A stretch of 64,000 nucleotides of DNA from Emcibacter sp048269205 (lineage in GTDB: Bacteria > Pseudomonadota > Alphaproteobacteria > Sphingomonadales > Emcibacteraceae): positions 496,001-560,000 of the forward strand of contig NZ_JBLXJC010000002.1 in assembly GCF_048269205.1 (NCBI RefSeq), given 5' to 3'. Every line of letters starts with the position of its first letter. Position 1 is the stretch's first letter. The notes under the pieces were generated by a model. The model worked only from the letters and a program-made list of their open reading frames with translations. It made no database searches and was not told the origin of the DNA. The position numbers were made by a program, and so were the translations under genes. This document shows, piece by piece, positions 48,919-56,847 of the stretch.

Positions 48919-49333
48919 CACCGGGATGCAGCCTGTCTGAAATTTCCGCAAGCTTTCTCAGGAGCCTTTTTCTGGCATTGTCTGCCGAAGTCCAGTTCCG
49001 GGGTGATTGTTTCTGCCCGCCGTCCGAGAATACTTCCGGCCGATGCGCCTTCAGAAGAAAGATGGCCAGACGTTCATCAGGGCCGATAGAGCTTCCCGTC
49101 CTGCCCCCATCTTTCGTCCCTGCCCCCAGCGCCCTGTCCCACAACATGGCTTCCAGCCGGTCAAGCGCCTCGTCCATGGCCTCCTGCCAGAGATTGCGGA
49201 ACCGGCGGTTCGCCTTTCGCTTGCGGTAAATGAAACTGCGCGGAACTCCTGCTGCTGCGGTGGCAACGCTGACATTTCCGGTCTGCCTGAGCACGGAAAG
49301 GAACCTTTCTTCCGCCTCTTCAGTCCAGATCAC
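48896..49333 (-). CDS. Small terminase-like HTH protein (GTA gp1-like)
   Basis: A 145-residue protein with GTG start at 49333; no better upstream start exists because an in-frame TAA lies about 30 nt before. FLSVLRQTGNVSVATAAAGVPRSFIYRKRKANRRF (in part) is a helix-turn-helix typical of small terminases, followed by a helical domain with LEAMLWDRALG and DERLAIFLLKAHRPEVF. It should select or hold DNA for packaging. It is the first gene of the cluster. Confidence 0.85.
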   Translation of the reverse strand: MIWTEEAEERFLSVLRQTGNVSVATAAAGVPRSFIYRKRKANRRFRNLWQEAMDEALDRLEAMLWDRALGAGTKDGGRTGSSIGPDERLAIFLLKAHRPEVFSDGGQKQSPRNWTSADNARKRLLRKLAEISDRLHPGDDGENES

Positions 49334-49469
49334 ACCTGGTTTGCGAATCCGTTTAGCCCTTTATTTCACAAAAAAACACCTGTTCCGAAGAAACAGATGT
49401 CCGCCATTGCCGATAGGGACAGATTGGCCAGTCCCGAAAGCCTTTTTCCCACTGTGTTAAATATAATAG

Positions 49470-49589
49470 CCTATTAACCCCTATTTGTCAACAGAATTCT
49501 CCGAAAATAACTCATAAATAGGATAAAACTTTAATAAAACTCTCTTAAAATACTGATAAAAATATTATATTTGCCTATATTGACCTATT
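49470..49589. repeat. Paired CCTATT repeats in the gap before the GTA cluster
   Basis: CCTATT at 49470-49475 and 49480-49485 are exactly 10 bp apart; CCTATA at 49574-49579 and CCTATT at 49584-49589 repeat the same spacing. A reverse copy (AATAGG) lies at 49517-49522. The first also belongs to a dyad TAATAG-N-CTATTA (49464-49476). The DNA between is very AT-rich. Same-face pairs like these suggest a regulator site for the GTA promoter or the transcript to the right. Confidence 0.5.
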
Positions 49590-49599
49590 GCGGTAAGCT

Positions 49600-49753
49600 T
49601 TAATCGGATGAAGGTTTTCAAGCCCCCTTCATCCACCGGTCTGCATGGTATTCAATTGCCATGCTGGGTTGCCTTTTAACGCGATTTTAGGCAACACGTG
49701 ATCGAAACCCTCCTTGCAACTATGGCGCTCCCCTCTGGGAAGCGCCATTTTTT
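49600..49753 (+). ncRNA. Candidate small RNA with four hairpins and an intrinsic terminator
   Basis: In order on the plus strand: GGATGAAGG/CCTTCATCC (49606-49614, 49626-49634), GCATGG/CCATGC (49643-49648, 49659-49664), GTTGCCT/AGGCAAC (49668-49674, 49689-49695), an unpaired CCCTCCTT (49708-49715), and a terminator ATGGCGCT.CCC/GGG.AGCGCCAT with T6 (49722-49753). No coding gene on the plus strand ends here, so the terminator needs another transcript. The exposed CCTCC could pair with ribosome-binding sites. The 5' end is a guess; no convincing promoter was found. No known family is recognised. Confidence 0.6.
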
Positions 49754-49761
49754 CTCAACCG

Positions 49762-50679
49762 CTACAGGTACTTTTTCAGAATCTCGTCCACCTGCCCGAC
49801 ATAGCCCCCTCCGAACAGGCGCACATGAACGAGGAGGGGGTATAACAGATAGATATCCTTGCGAGTCGCGAAAAACCCAGGATCAATGGGCCGATATTCG
49901 CCATAAATTTCGAAAAACCTCTGCCCCGCGGTGCCGAACAGGGTCATAAAGGCCAGCTCCACCTCGGCGTCGCCAAAATAGATTGCCGGATCAATGACAC
50001 CGGTAACACGGCCCTTCTCTGACAGGATATTCCCGCCCCACAGATCACCGTGCAGCAGGGAAACCGGCGGCCTGTGGCCGAGATAACGCTCCAGCCGGTC
50101 AGCAAGCGTCATGATGCGCCTGTAAACATCTTCAGGCAGGTGTCCATTTCGCCTTGCCAGGTCCGCCATATGGACAAGCCGCCGGTCCCGGAAAAAGACA
50201 CACCAGTCGTCACTGTCCATGTTTGGCTGTCCCAGTGGTCCGATCACCGTATCATGCTCAAACCCGAAATGATCCTGGCTAATGGAATGTAATCCCGCAA
50301 CCAGCTTCGCCAGATGGTCCTGCGCCTGTCCCGCCGGCGTGCCCGCCTTCCCCGGCAGATATTCCATCACGATACAGTCCTCGCCGGAGTAATGAACCTT
50401 CGGGAGGGGAAGAGCGGTATGATCGCGCAGATACTTCAGCATCCCGGCTTCGCACAGAAGATTGTCCCCCTGCTTGAGTACCACCGAGACACCGCTCTCC
50501 AGGCGCACAAGCTGCAGATCAGCAAGACATCCGCCTGACAACGGGACAGCGTCCCGGATCCCGCTGCCGAATTCTTTCTCGATAAGATTTTTTATGTCAC
50601 CAATGGATATTCTCCCACCTGTTCCTTTGACGGTTGCGATATTTCGTCTTGAAATGTCACCATCGGGCGGGTACAGCAT
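49762..50679 (-). CDS. Fructosamine kinase family protein
   Basis: A 305-residue kinase of the fructosamine-3-kinase/aminoglycoside-phosphotransferase fold. Seen are the N-lobe GGCLADLQLVRLESGVSVVLKQG with the ATP lysine, IVMEYLPGK at the hinge, GLHSISQDHFGF, the catalytic LLHGDLWGGNILS and the metal-binding VIDPAIYFGDAEVELAFM (in part). The family phosphorylates sugar amines on glycated proteins to reverse glycation. The N-terminal start is not certain; an internal start near IGDIKNLIEKEF would be more typical in length. Confidence 0.92.
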   Translation of the reverse strand: MLYPPDGDISRRNIATVKGTGGRISIGDIKNLIEKEFGSGIRDAVPLSGGCLADLQLVRLESGVSVVLKQGDNLLCEAGMLKYLRDHTALPLPKVHYSGEDCIVMEYLPGKAGTPAGQAQDHLAKLVAGLHSISQDHFGFEHDTVIGPLGQPNMDSDDWCVFFRDRRLVHMADLARRNGHLPEDVYRRIMTLADRLERYLGHRPPVSLLHGDLWGGNILSEKGRVTGVIDPAIYFGDAEVELAFMTLFGTAGQRFFEIYGEYRPIDPGFFATRKDIYLLYPLLVHVRLFGGGYVGQVDEILKKYL

Positions 50680-50716
50680 AACATCAGCAGGACAACAGAT
50701 TCAAAAGGACATTTCC

Positions 50717-50896
50717 ATGGCGATATACAATGTCACTCTCAAGGCAAGCCTGAAACGGGGAACCTTTTACTGGGTCGCCGAAGTCAACGCGGACTCCGAG
50801 GAGGAAGCCGTTGTCTCCGCCGAACATCTGTTTATGGAAGAAATGGAAAAAGCCGGAGACTGGGAATTCGACGACTTTAATGTGGAACCCGGCTAG
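50717..50896 (+). CDS. Small acidic protein, unknown
   Basis: A 59-residue protein: a beta-like first half (NVTLKASLKRGTFYWVAEVNA) and an acidic helix (EEEAVVSAEHLFMEEMEKA) followed by DWEFDDFNVEPG. AAAAGGA lies 7 nt before the ATG, a good ribosome site. Function not recognised. It is divergent from the fructosamine kinase gene, 37 bp away, and converges on the Slam-like gene 4 bp away. Confidence 0.75.
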   Translation: MAIYNVTLKASLKRGTFYWVAEVNADSEEEAVVSAEHLFMEEMEKAGDWEFDDFNVEPG

Positions 50897-50900
50897 AGCC

Positions 50901-52244
50901 TCAGAATGTTCTGGTCAGCCCTAACTGGAAGCGGTGCCTCTGGTAGCTATAGAAGCTTATGTTGGAATTGTTGTTGGAATAGCTATAGCTAAATACCGGC
51001 GCGAAACCCCAGATCGACCAGTCCCTTTTGATAAAGTCCACTGAAACGCTGTAACGGGTATCCTTGCGATCTTCTCCCTCTGTTTCCAGGTAGAAGGCAT
51101 TTTCCACGCCATCATAAGTGCGGAACAGCACTTCGGGCCGCACATAGAGCGTCACTCCCTGACCGAAATCCTGGTAAAAGCCAAGCCCAAAGCGTAGGGA
51201 AAAATTATCCAGAGAATCCTGCTGCGTTTTCTCCCAGGTCCCACCGACCAGAAACTGCAGAATACTGGATGATGTCAGGCTGTAGCTGACGCGTGCCGTA
51301 CTGCTGGCCAGATGACCGTCCCGCCGGACATCCCTGTCGTATCTCAGTTCCTGCCAGCTGAGCGTACTGTCCAGACGCCAGCGCCGGGACAGTATATGGT
51401 CCGCCAGCAACTGTCCGCCATAGGCATAGTTATAGTCTTCCCCGCCATACCAGCGATAATAACCCAGAAGCTGGGGCGTCAGGGTGGTTTTCCTGAAAAT
51501 AAGACTGGGTCCGAAACTGCCGGAAAGGAAAGTATCGTTAAACTGCGTCTTGCTATACTGGGTGTGATAGATATCCATGCCGCTTTTCAGCTTCACCTTT
51601 TCCCCCAGCGGCCAGAAATAATCCAGCCCTGCAGAACCGATAATACCCAGACCGGAAGTTTCCCGGGCATCTTCTGACAATTCAAAGGGCAAACCATAGA
51701 TATAAACCGTATCCTGGTCGGTTGCGCCAGTGATGTTGGTATCCGGGGCCACGGCAAAATAAGCCCTGACCTGCCATCTTTTGCGCTTGCGGATTTCATA
51801 GAGATAACGGGACACATTCTCTATCACCGCCGGCGGCAGCTTTTCCGCCAGAATCAATTCGAAATGATGCCGGGCCGCCACATCTTCCTTCGCCAGAAAC
51901 AATGCCCGGGCGAGCTCCAGCCGGACCCGCGTGAGTTTCGGATGATAGTCAAGGATTGATCGGAATATCCCGATACCATCCCGATAGCGTTTCTGCATGA
52001 CGGCAATCTGGCCGGCTAAAAACTTCTCCTGCACCGGATCCGGCGTCCGTCCCGCAACCTGTTCCAGGACCTGCCTGGCTTCCTCCAGCTTACCCTGAAT
52101 AATCAGCTGCTCGACAAAGGGCAGAAGCTGGTCGGCCTTGAGGTTGAAAGTCTGCCGGCTGGGAACCGCCTCCTCCGCCATGACCGACGTTTCCATGCCG
52201 CAGAAGTTCGTCAGCAACAAAGCTGAGAGCACAAAAATTTTCAT
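50901..52244 (-). CDS. Slam-like outer-membrane protein (surface lipoprotein assembly modifier family)
   Basis: About 447 residues from ATG 52244, chosen because GGGGGG lies 4-5 nt upstream and a longer form would overlap the next gene. A signal peptide (LSALLLTNFCGMETSVMA) precedes an N-terminal TPR-like helical domain (~25-165: EEARQVLEQVAG, RVRLELARALFLAKEDVAARHHFELIL in part) and a C-terminal beta-barrel ending in phenylalanine (FQLGLTRTF), as outer-membrane barrels do. This layout fits Slam, which moves lipoproteins to the cell surface. No TbpB- or HpuA-like substrate is adjacent. Confidence 0.85.
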   Translation of the reverse strand: MKIFVLSALLLTNFCGMETSVMAEEAVPSRQTFNLKADQLLPFVEQLIIQGKLEEARQVLEQVAGRTPDPVQEKFLAGQIAVMQKRYRDGIGIFRSILDYHPKLTRVRLELARALFLAKEDVAARHHFELILAEKLPPAVIENVSRYLYEIRKRKRWQVRAYFAVAPDTNITGATDQDTVYIYGLPFELSEDARETSGLGIIGSAGLDYFWPLGEKVKLKSGMDIYHTQYSKTQFNDTFLSGSFGPSLIFRKTTLTPQLLGYYRWYGGEDYNYAYGGQLLADHILSRRWRLDSTLSWQELRYDRDVRRDGHLASSTARVSYSLTSSSILQFLVGGTWEKTQQDSLDNFSLRFGLGFYQDFGQGVTLYVRPEVLFRTYDGVENAFYLETEGEDRKDTRYSVSVDFIKRDWSIWGFAPVFSYSYSNNNSNISFYSYQRHRFQLGLTRTF

Positions 52245-52287
52245 GAAGCCCCCCAATAAATACGCGGACAAACCCACTGGTATTTGC

Positions 52288-53322
52288 TCACTCCACATAC
52301 AACTCGAGAAACCCTGCTGCGACACGGTCGTGCCACGGCACCTTATCGTCCTGGGTGTGGAATCCCAAATGACCACCATCTTTCGTGATCAACACGGTAA
52401 TATCCGAATCCTCCGGCCAGAGCTTCTCCTCATATATGTCAACCGGGACCCAGGGATCGTTCTCAGCATGAACAAGCAAAGTTGGCTTACGGATTCCCAT
52501 CAGAAACCGTTCGGCAGACTGACTTGAATAATATTTATCCACCCCGCCAAAATTATGGACGACCGAGACATATTTGTCATCGAACTCAGATATGGTCTCA
52601 GCCATCAGGGCTGCATTTGTTACCGTTTCCGGATAGCCCTCCCGAGCCAGATTCAGGTTCGCCTGGTTTTTCAGCCCGTGCAGAATATAGCCGTGGTAAA
52701 GACGGTTCCGTTTCTCCATCAACTGCCGTTCTGTCGACCTCAGGTTAAGGGGCACAGAGACGCCCACAGCTGCCCTGACCACAGTATCCTTTCCACTCTG
52801 ACCGAGATACTTCAGAAGCATATTGCCGCCAAGCGACGAAGCATGGGCAAAAACGCCCTGATCCTTATATCTGGCCGGCAATTGATCGAGCACCGCAATC
52901 AGGTCTTCTGTAAGCCCGGCGTGAAACGGTCCGTAGCTGCTCTTCGCCGATGGACCGGATCCCCGGAGGTTTAGCCTGAGCACGGGAAACCCTCTGGAAC
53001 GCAGATAGGCCGCTGTTGAAACAATCGGAGCAGCTTCTTCACTGCCGGTAATTCCGTGAATTAGAATGACAAGGTTCTTTTCGAGCTGCTCACCTTCTTC
53101 ATTTTCTGTATGGAGTGTTCCTGCCAGCTTCTGTTCGCCCTCGATGTCAAACATCAGGCGTTCACCCGGTTGCTTCAGGGTGAGAGGAGGCCCAAGAATA
53201 GTATTACGCATGGTTTGCAGGTCCGCCCCTCCCCACTGTCGACTTCCAATAAAGTCGGGGATCTCCAGACCCTGCAGATGTTTTCCGAGAAGTCGATAAC
53301 CGCAGTTATTTGCGCTCATACC
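52288..53322 (-). CDS. YheT family alpha/beta hydrolase
   Basis: About 344 residues from ATG 53322 (53340 is possible). The alpha/beta-hydrolase core has the oxyanion loop LIHGITGSEE, GFPVLRLNLRGSG, the nucleophile elbow HASSLGGNMLLKYL, the acid in VHAENDPWVP and the histidine in DGGHLGFH. The order and the SLGG elbow match the YheT/embryogenesis-associated EMB8 group; the substrate is unknown. It overlaps the end of the acetyltransferase gene. Confidence 0.9.
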   Translation of the reverse strand, partial: GMSANNCGYRLLGKHLQGLEIPDFIGSRQWGGADLQTMRNTILGPPLTLKQPGERLMFDIEGEQKLAGTLHTENEEGEQLEKNLVILIHGITGSEEAAPIVSTAAYLRSRGFPVLRLNLRGSGPSAKSSYGPFHAGLTEDLIAVLDQLPARYKDQGVFAHASSLGGNMLLKYLGQSGKDTVVRAAVGVSVPLNLRSTERQLMEKRNRLYHGYILHGLKNQANLNLAREGYPETVTNAALMAETISEFDDKYVSVVHNFGGVDKYYSSQSAERFLMGIRKPTLLVHAENDPWVPVDIYEEKLWPEDSDITVLITKDGGHLGFHTQDDKVPWHDRVAAGFLELYVE

Positions 53323-53776
53323 CCTTTTCTCTCTCATCAAGTTTCATTTCAAAGGTTACCCAGCGGGATTTTTGGGCAAATTTCTTGTAAAAGGCCAGGG
53401 CATCCGGGCGATCTTCGTGGGTAATCCAGCGAATCATAGTGCAGTTCTGCGTTTCGGCGATATCCTTTATAGCCTCCAGCATTGCTTCACCGATGCCGTG
53501 CCGGCGTGCGTCCTCTGCCACATAGATATCGTCAAGAAAGATCCCGACTTCACCGGCCAGTGGCCTCAGAAACCGACGGTAATGCACGATACCCACGGGC
53601 TTGCTGTCCTTGATCGCTGCCAGACCACGCAACTCTGCTTCATGACCGCCCAGCCATACCCATACCCTGTGCAGTTGCTCATCAGTAATCGGGACATCAT
53701 AGGAATCCGCATACCCCCGGTATAGTTCAGCCCAGTCCTCAAAGGCCAGCTGGCGGATTTCGACGATTTCGATCAT
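53306..53776 (-). CDS. GNAT family acetyltransferase
   Basis: About 156 residues from ATG 53776, preceded by AAGGGG at 5 nt. The GNAT motifs are DIYVAEDARRHGIGEAMLEAIKDIA (acetyl-CoA loop R-x-x-G-I-G, in part) and the late WITHEDRPDALAFYKKFAQK. Substrate unknown. It overlaps the YheT gene and is preceded by the rpsU terminator. Confidence 0.92.
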   Translation of the reverse strand: MIEIVEIRQLAFEDWAELYRGYADSYDVPITDEQLHRVWVWLGGHEAELRGLAAIKDSKPVGIVHYRRFLRPLAGEVGIFLDDIYVAEDARRHGIGEAMLEAIKDIAETQNCTMIRWITHEDRPDALAFYKKFAQKSRWVTFEMKLDEREKGYERK

Positions 53777-53810
53777 TATAACCCCTTGTGTTTTCTTCAA
53801 TATATAATAA

Positions 53811-53843
53811 AAAAGCCGCCCATCAAGTAGATAGGACGGCCTT
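53811..53843 (-). terminator. Intrinsic terminator after rpsU
   Basis: On the minus strand GGCCGTCC pairs with GGGCGGCT (one wobble) around a 12-nt loop and is followed by TTTTTT. It lies 25 bp after the rpsU stop. Confidence 0.75.
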
Positions 53844-53868
53844 TTGAATATTTATAACGAAACAGCTC

Positions 53869-54075
53869 TTACAAAGCGCCGTCGCGTTCCATACGCTTAC
53901 GGTCAAGCTTGCGGGCACGGCGAACGGCAGCAGCGGTCTCACGGGCCTTCTTTTCAGAAGGTTTTTCGTAAAAACGACGCATTTTCATTTCGCGGTACAC
54001 GCCTTCACGCTGCAATTTCTTTTTCAGCGCGCGAAGAGCCTGGTCTACGTTATTGTCGCGGACGATAACCTGCAT
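53869..54075 (-). CDS. rpsU: 30S ribosomal protein S21
   Basis: A 68-residue basic protein of the small ribosomal subunit: QVIVRDNNVDQALRALKKKL at the start, GVYREMKMRRFYEKPSEKK in the middle and an Arg/Lys-rich tail. It helps base-pairing of mRNA leaders with 16S rRNA. It stands alone between its own promoter region and terminator and is not joined to dnaG-rpoD. Confidence 0.97.
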   Translation of the reverse strand: MQVIVRDNNVDQALRALKKKLQREGVYREMKMRRFYEKPSEKKARETAAAVRRARKLDRKRMERDGAL

Positions 54076-54242
54076 GGTTAAGCGTCACACTCCTTTCTAG
54101 GTCAGATGTTTAACAATAAAACAGGAGCATCCCGCTCACCGGGCCACTCCCACGGGTGCTCTTCTAACAAAAGAAAGGCGTCCTGTGAAGCATTTTATGT
54201 GGGAACTGTTATCAAATTATGAACAAAGCTGCCGGATATGAC

Positions 54243-54272
54243 TTTACCTGGCATTTCAGCAGGCGCTATAAT
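54243..54272 (+). promoter_or_regulatory. Promoter placing the COQ9-family mRNA start at its ATG
   Basis: TTTACC (54243-54248), an 18-bp spacer and a perfect TATAAT (54267-54272) lie just 6 bp before the ATG at 54279, which has no Shine-Dalgarno sequence. Transcription would start at or next to the ATG, giving a leaderless mRNA. Inferred from sequence only. Confidence 0.5.
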
Positions 54273-54278
54273 GCGCCC

Positions 54279-54944
54279 ATGAGCAGAAAGAAAAAGATCA
54301 AGACTGACATTCCTGATGAACTGCGTGAGCCCTTGCTTGAGGCGGCGCTGGAGCATATTCCCTTTGACGGCTGGACCGATATCATATTGCGCAAGGCGGC
54401 AAAAGACCTGGACATAGACTACGGACTTGCAAGGCTCGCCTTTCCACAGGCGCCGGGGGACATGATTGATGCCCTGGCGGCAAGCTGCGATAAAAAAATG
54501 TCAGATGCCGCAAGTCTGCTTGAACTTGATAAAATGAAGATCAGGGAACGAATTACCACCCTGATCCGCCTTCGGCTCCAGGAAGAACTCCCCCACCGGG
54601 AAACGGCGCGCCGGGCCCTGACCTGGCTGATGTTGCCGCAGAACCAGCCACTTGCCATCAAACTGCTGAACCGGACCGTTGATTTGATGTGGCGGCTGTC
54701 CGGCGACAGTTCCACCGATTTCAACTATTATACAAAGCGCCTGACCCTGGCCGGGGTGTACAGCAGTTGCTTCCTCTACTGGCTCAGTGATGAGACGGAA
54801 AACCAGACCGACACCGATGCTTTTATCGACCGGCGGATCGAGGACGTGATGAAAATCGAAAAAGGCAAGGCCGAGCTCCGGAAATGGACCGGGCACCTGC
54901 CGGACATATGGCGCCAGCTTGGCAAAATGCGCTACGGGCAATAA
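54279..54944 (+). CDS. COQ9 family protein (ubiquinone biosynthesis)
   Basis: About 221 residues from ATG 54279; an in-frame ATG 60 nt upstream is possible but neither has a ribosome site. The TetR-like N-terminal helices (LEAALEHIPFDGWTDIILRKAAKDL) and the C-terminal lipid-binding part (DLMWRLSGDSSTDFNYYTKRLTLAGVYSS, in part) are COQ9 hallmarks; WRLSGDxSTDFNxYTKR is very conserved. COQ9 assists the hydroxylase COQ7 in ubiquinone synthesis. Confidence 0.93.
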   Translation: MSRKKKIKTDIPDELREPLLEAALEHIPFDGWTDIILRKAAKDLDIDYGLARLAFPQAPGDMIDALAASCDKKMSDAASLLELDKMKIRERITTLIRLRLQEELPHRETARRALTWLMLPQNQPLAIKLLNRTVDLMWRLSGDSSTDFNYYTKRLTLAGVYSSCFLYWLSDETENQTDTDAFIDRRIEDVMKIEKGKAELRKWTGHLPDIWRQLGKMRYGQ

Positions 54945-54980
54945 ATATCGGCCCCATCCATTGAGACGTTTATTTTTCAG

Positions 54981-56072
54981 TCAGACATCGACTTTATGGT
55001 CGAAAGGATAAAGACGGGTCACATGGCCCATCTTACGGCCCGGGCGGGCCTTGAGCTTGCCGTAATGATGCACATTGGCCTCAGAATCGGCCAGAAGATG
55101 CTCCAGCTCGAGGATATCGTCGCCTATGAGGTTTTTCATCACCGCCTGGCCATAAAGCCGGGTATCGCCCAGTGGCAAGCCGCAAATAGCCCGGATATGC
55201 TGCTCGAACTGGCTGGTGGGGCAGGCCTCGATGCTCCAGTGACCGGAATTATGCACCCGGGGGGCAATTTCATTGACCCTGAGGCGTGGCTCATCCGGTG
55301 ATACGAACAGTTCCACCGCCAGCACCCCCACATAATTCAGTTCCGCGACAATCTTTTCGGCAAGCGCCACGGCTTCATCAAGAAGGCCCTGATCAATGCG
55401 GGCCGGACATATGGAGACATCAAGAATATGGTTGGTATGTATATTTTCCGCCGGCAGAAAGGATTTTACCTCGCCGGTGCGGCCCCGGGCCACAATGACT
55501 GAAATTTCCATATCGAAATTCACAAAGCCCTCGACAATATTTTTGTCACTGCCCAGACTTTTCCACGCTGCCTTGACATCCCCCTCAGAGCGGACAATCG
55601 CCTGTCCCTTGCCGTCATAGCCGAAACGACGGGTTTTCAGTACCGCCGGATAGCCAATGGTCTTCAGCGCGTCAACCGCCTCATCGGCCGACCCAACACC
55701 CTCATAGGGCGCCGTGGCAATCCCGAGCGCATTGATAAAGGCCTTTTCCTGCAACCGGTCCTGGGACACCTCCAGCACCCTGGCATCGGGAAATACGTCA
55801 ACGTCCTCCGCCAGCCAGCCAACGGTTTCCACGGGAATATTCTCAAATTCGTAGGTGATGACGTCCACGGACTCTGCAAAGGCCTGAAGGGTTTCCCTGT
55901 CCTCATAGGCCGCACGGGTCACCCGGTCCGTCACCTGGCTCGCAGGAAATTCCGTATCGGGACAATAGACATGAGTCCTGTAGCCAAGCTGGGCCGCCGC
56001 CATGGCCAGCATTCGACCGAGCTGTCCACCGCCGAGAATTCCAATTGTCGCACCAGGAGTAAGGCCTGTCAT
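54981..56072 (-). CDS. purK: 5-(carboxyamino)imidazole ribonucleotide synthase
   Basis: A 363-residue ATP-grasp enzyme that makes N5-CAIR from AIR, bicarbonate and ATP in purine synthesis. Motifs are GILGGGQLGRMLAMAAAQLG at the N-terminus, LKTRRFGYDGKGQ (the ATP-binding loop), FVNFDMEISVIVARG and RVNEIAPRVHNSGHWSIEAC, in part. It follows purE by 16 bp in the same direction; the two act in sequence. Confidence 0.97.
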   Translation of the reverse strand: MTGLTPGATIGILGGGQLGRMLAMAAAQLGYRTHVYCPDTEFPASQVTDRVTRAAYEDRETLQAFAESVDVITYEFENIPVETVGWLAEDVDVFPDARVLEVSQDRLQEKAFINALGIATAPYEGVGSADEAVDALKTIGYPAVLKTRRFGYDGKGQAIVRSEGDVKAAWKSLGSDKNIVEGFVNFDMEISVIVARGRTGEVKSFLPAENIHTNHILDVSICPARIDQGLLDEAVALAEKIVAELNYVGVLAVELFVSPDEPRLRVNEIAPRVHNSGHWSIEACPTSQFEQHIRAICGLPLGDTRLYGQAVMKNLIGDDILELEHLLADSEANVHHYGKLKARPGRKMGHVTRLYPFDHKVDV

Positions 56073-56088
56073 TTTGTGATCCTAAAGA

Positions 56089-56583
56089 CTACTGATCCCT
56101 GGGTTCAAGCGCCACTGCGTCAGTCTGCTTTGTCCGCCAGGCGGCCAGTTTCCCGGCCACCGTGTCATCCATGAGAGCAATAACAGATGCCGCCAGAAGC
56201 CCGGCATTTTTTGCACCGGCCTTGCCTATAGCCAAAGTACCGACCGGCACACCGCCCGGCATCTGGGCGATGGAAAGCAGACTGTCCATTCCCTTGAGCG
56301 CCTTGCTTTCCACGGGCACACCAAGCACCGGCAGAGTGGTCAGGGAAGCCGCCATACCCGGCAGGTGCGCCGCCCCGCCGGCTCCGGCGATAATGACCTT
56401 CAGTCCCCTGTCAGCAGCAGTTTCTGCATAGTCATACAACCTTTTGGGGGTCCGGTGCGCGGAAACAATTTTTGTTTCAAAGTCGACACCGAGATCCTGC
56501 AATACCTCAACGGCATGTTTCATGGTCTCCCAGTCAGACTGGCTGCCCATGATTATCCCTACCACTGGTTTTTTATCGCTCAT
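56089..56583 (-). CDS. purE: 5-(carboxyamino)imidazole ribonucleotide mutase
   Basis: About 164 residues from ATG 56583; a GTG at 56607 is the alternative. Class I PurE features are VGIIMGSQSDWETMKHAVEVL, FETKIVSAHRTPKRLYDYA and IIAGAGGAAHLPGMAASLTTLPVLGVPVESK, in part. It converts N5-CAIR to CAIR. It is the first gene of purE-purK. Confidence 0.97.
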   Translation of the reverse strand: MSDKKPVVGIIMGSQSDWETMKHAVEVLQDLGVDFETKIVSAHRTPKRLYDYAETAADRGLKVIIAGAGGAAHLPGMAASLTTLPVLGVPVESKALKGMDSLLSIAQMPGGVPVGTLAIGKAGAKNAGLLAASVIALMDDTVAGKLAAWRTKQTDAVALEPRDQ

Positions 56584-56847
56584 CTGTTCAATACCTTGTT
56601 TCGCCACGGCCCATATTCTGCTCGACAGGGCTAAAGGAAAGGTGGCGATTATAACGATCCCGCGTCCGCAGGCAAGTTTGCATTTTCATGCGGACAATGC
56701 CATAATGTTCCAATAGGGTGTAAACAACAATTTATTGTGCAACAGAATAGACTAAGGCACAATATCTAGACACGAAACGGAATGATAAGGTGAATATTTA
56801 TGGCACTTTTTCCGGGTCCGGCAGTCTGATGTAAGGGGTTGCGTTTC

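Larger units (their letters stand above)
31945..49333 (-). mobile_element. Gene-transfer-agent-like phage cluster (RcGTA type)
   Basis: About 17.4 kb of phage structural genes on the minus strand, in the order of the Rhodobacter capsulatus GTA: small and large terminase, portal, DUF6127, prohead protease, capsid, connectors, tail terminator, tail tube, tape measure, DUF2460, DUF2163, NlpC/P60 peptidase and tail tip. No integrase, excisionase, repressor, replication or lysis gene and no att-like repeats are seen. A decayed prophage is the alternative, but the genes look intact, which favours a domesticated GTA. Several genes foreign to the RcGTA plan are inserted (44.1-42.6, 39.9-39.7 and 35.9-35.2 kb). 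Confidence 0.85.

Noticed and set aside
47488..49089. 533-residue plus-strand frame across the terminase gene
   Set aside because: Antisense to a terminase with intact Walker and nuclease motifs; composition is typical of a shadow frame.
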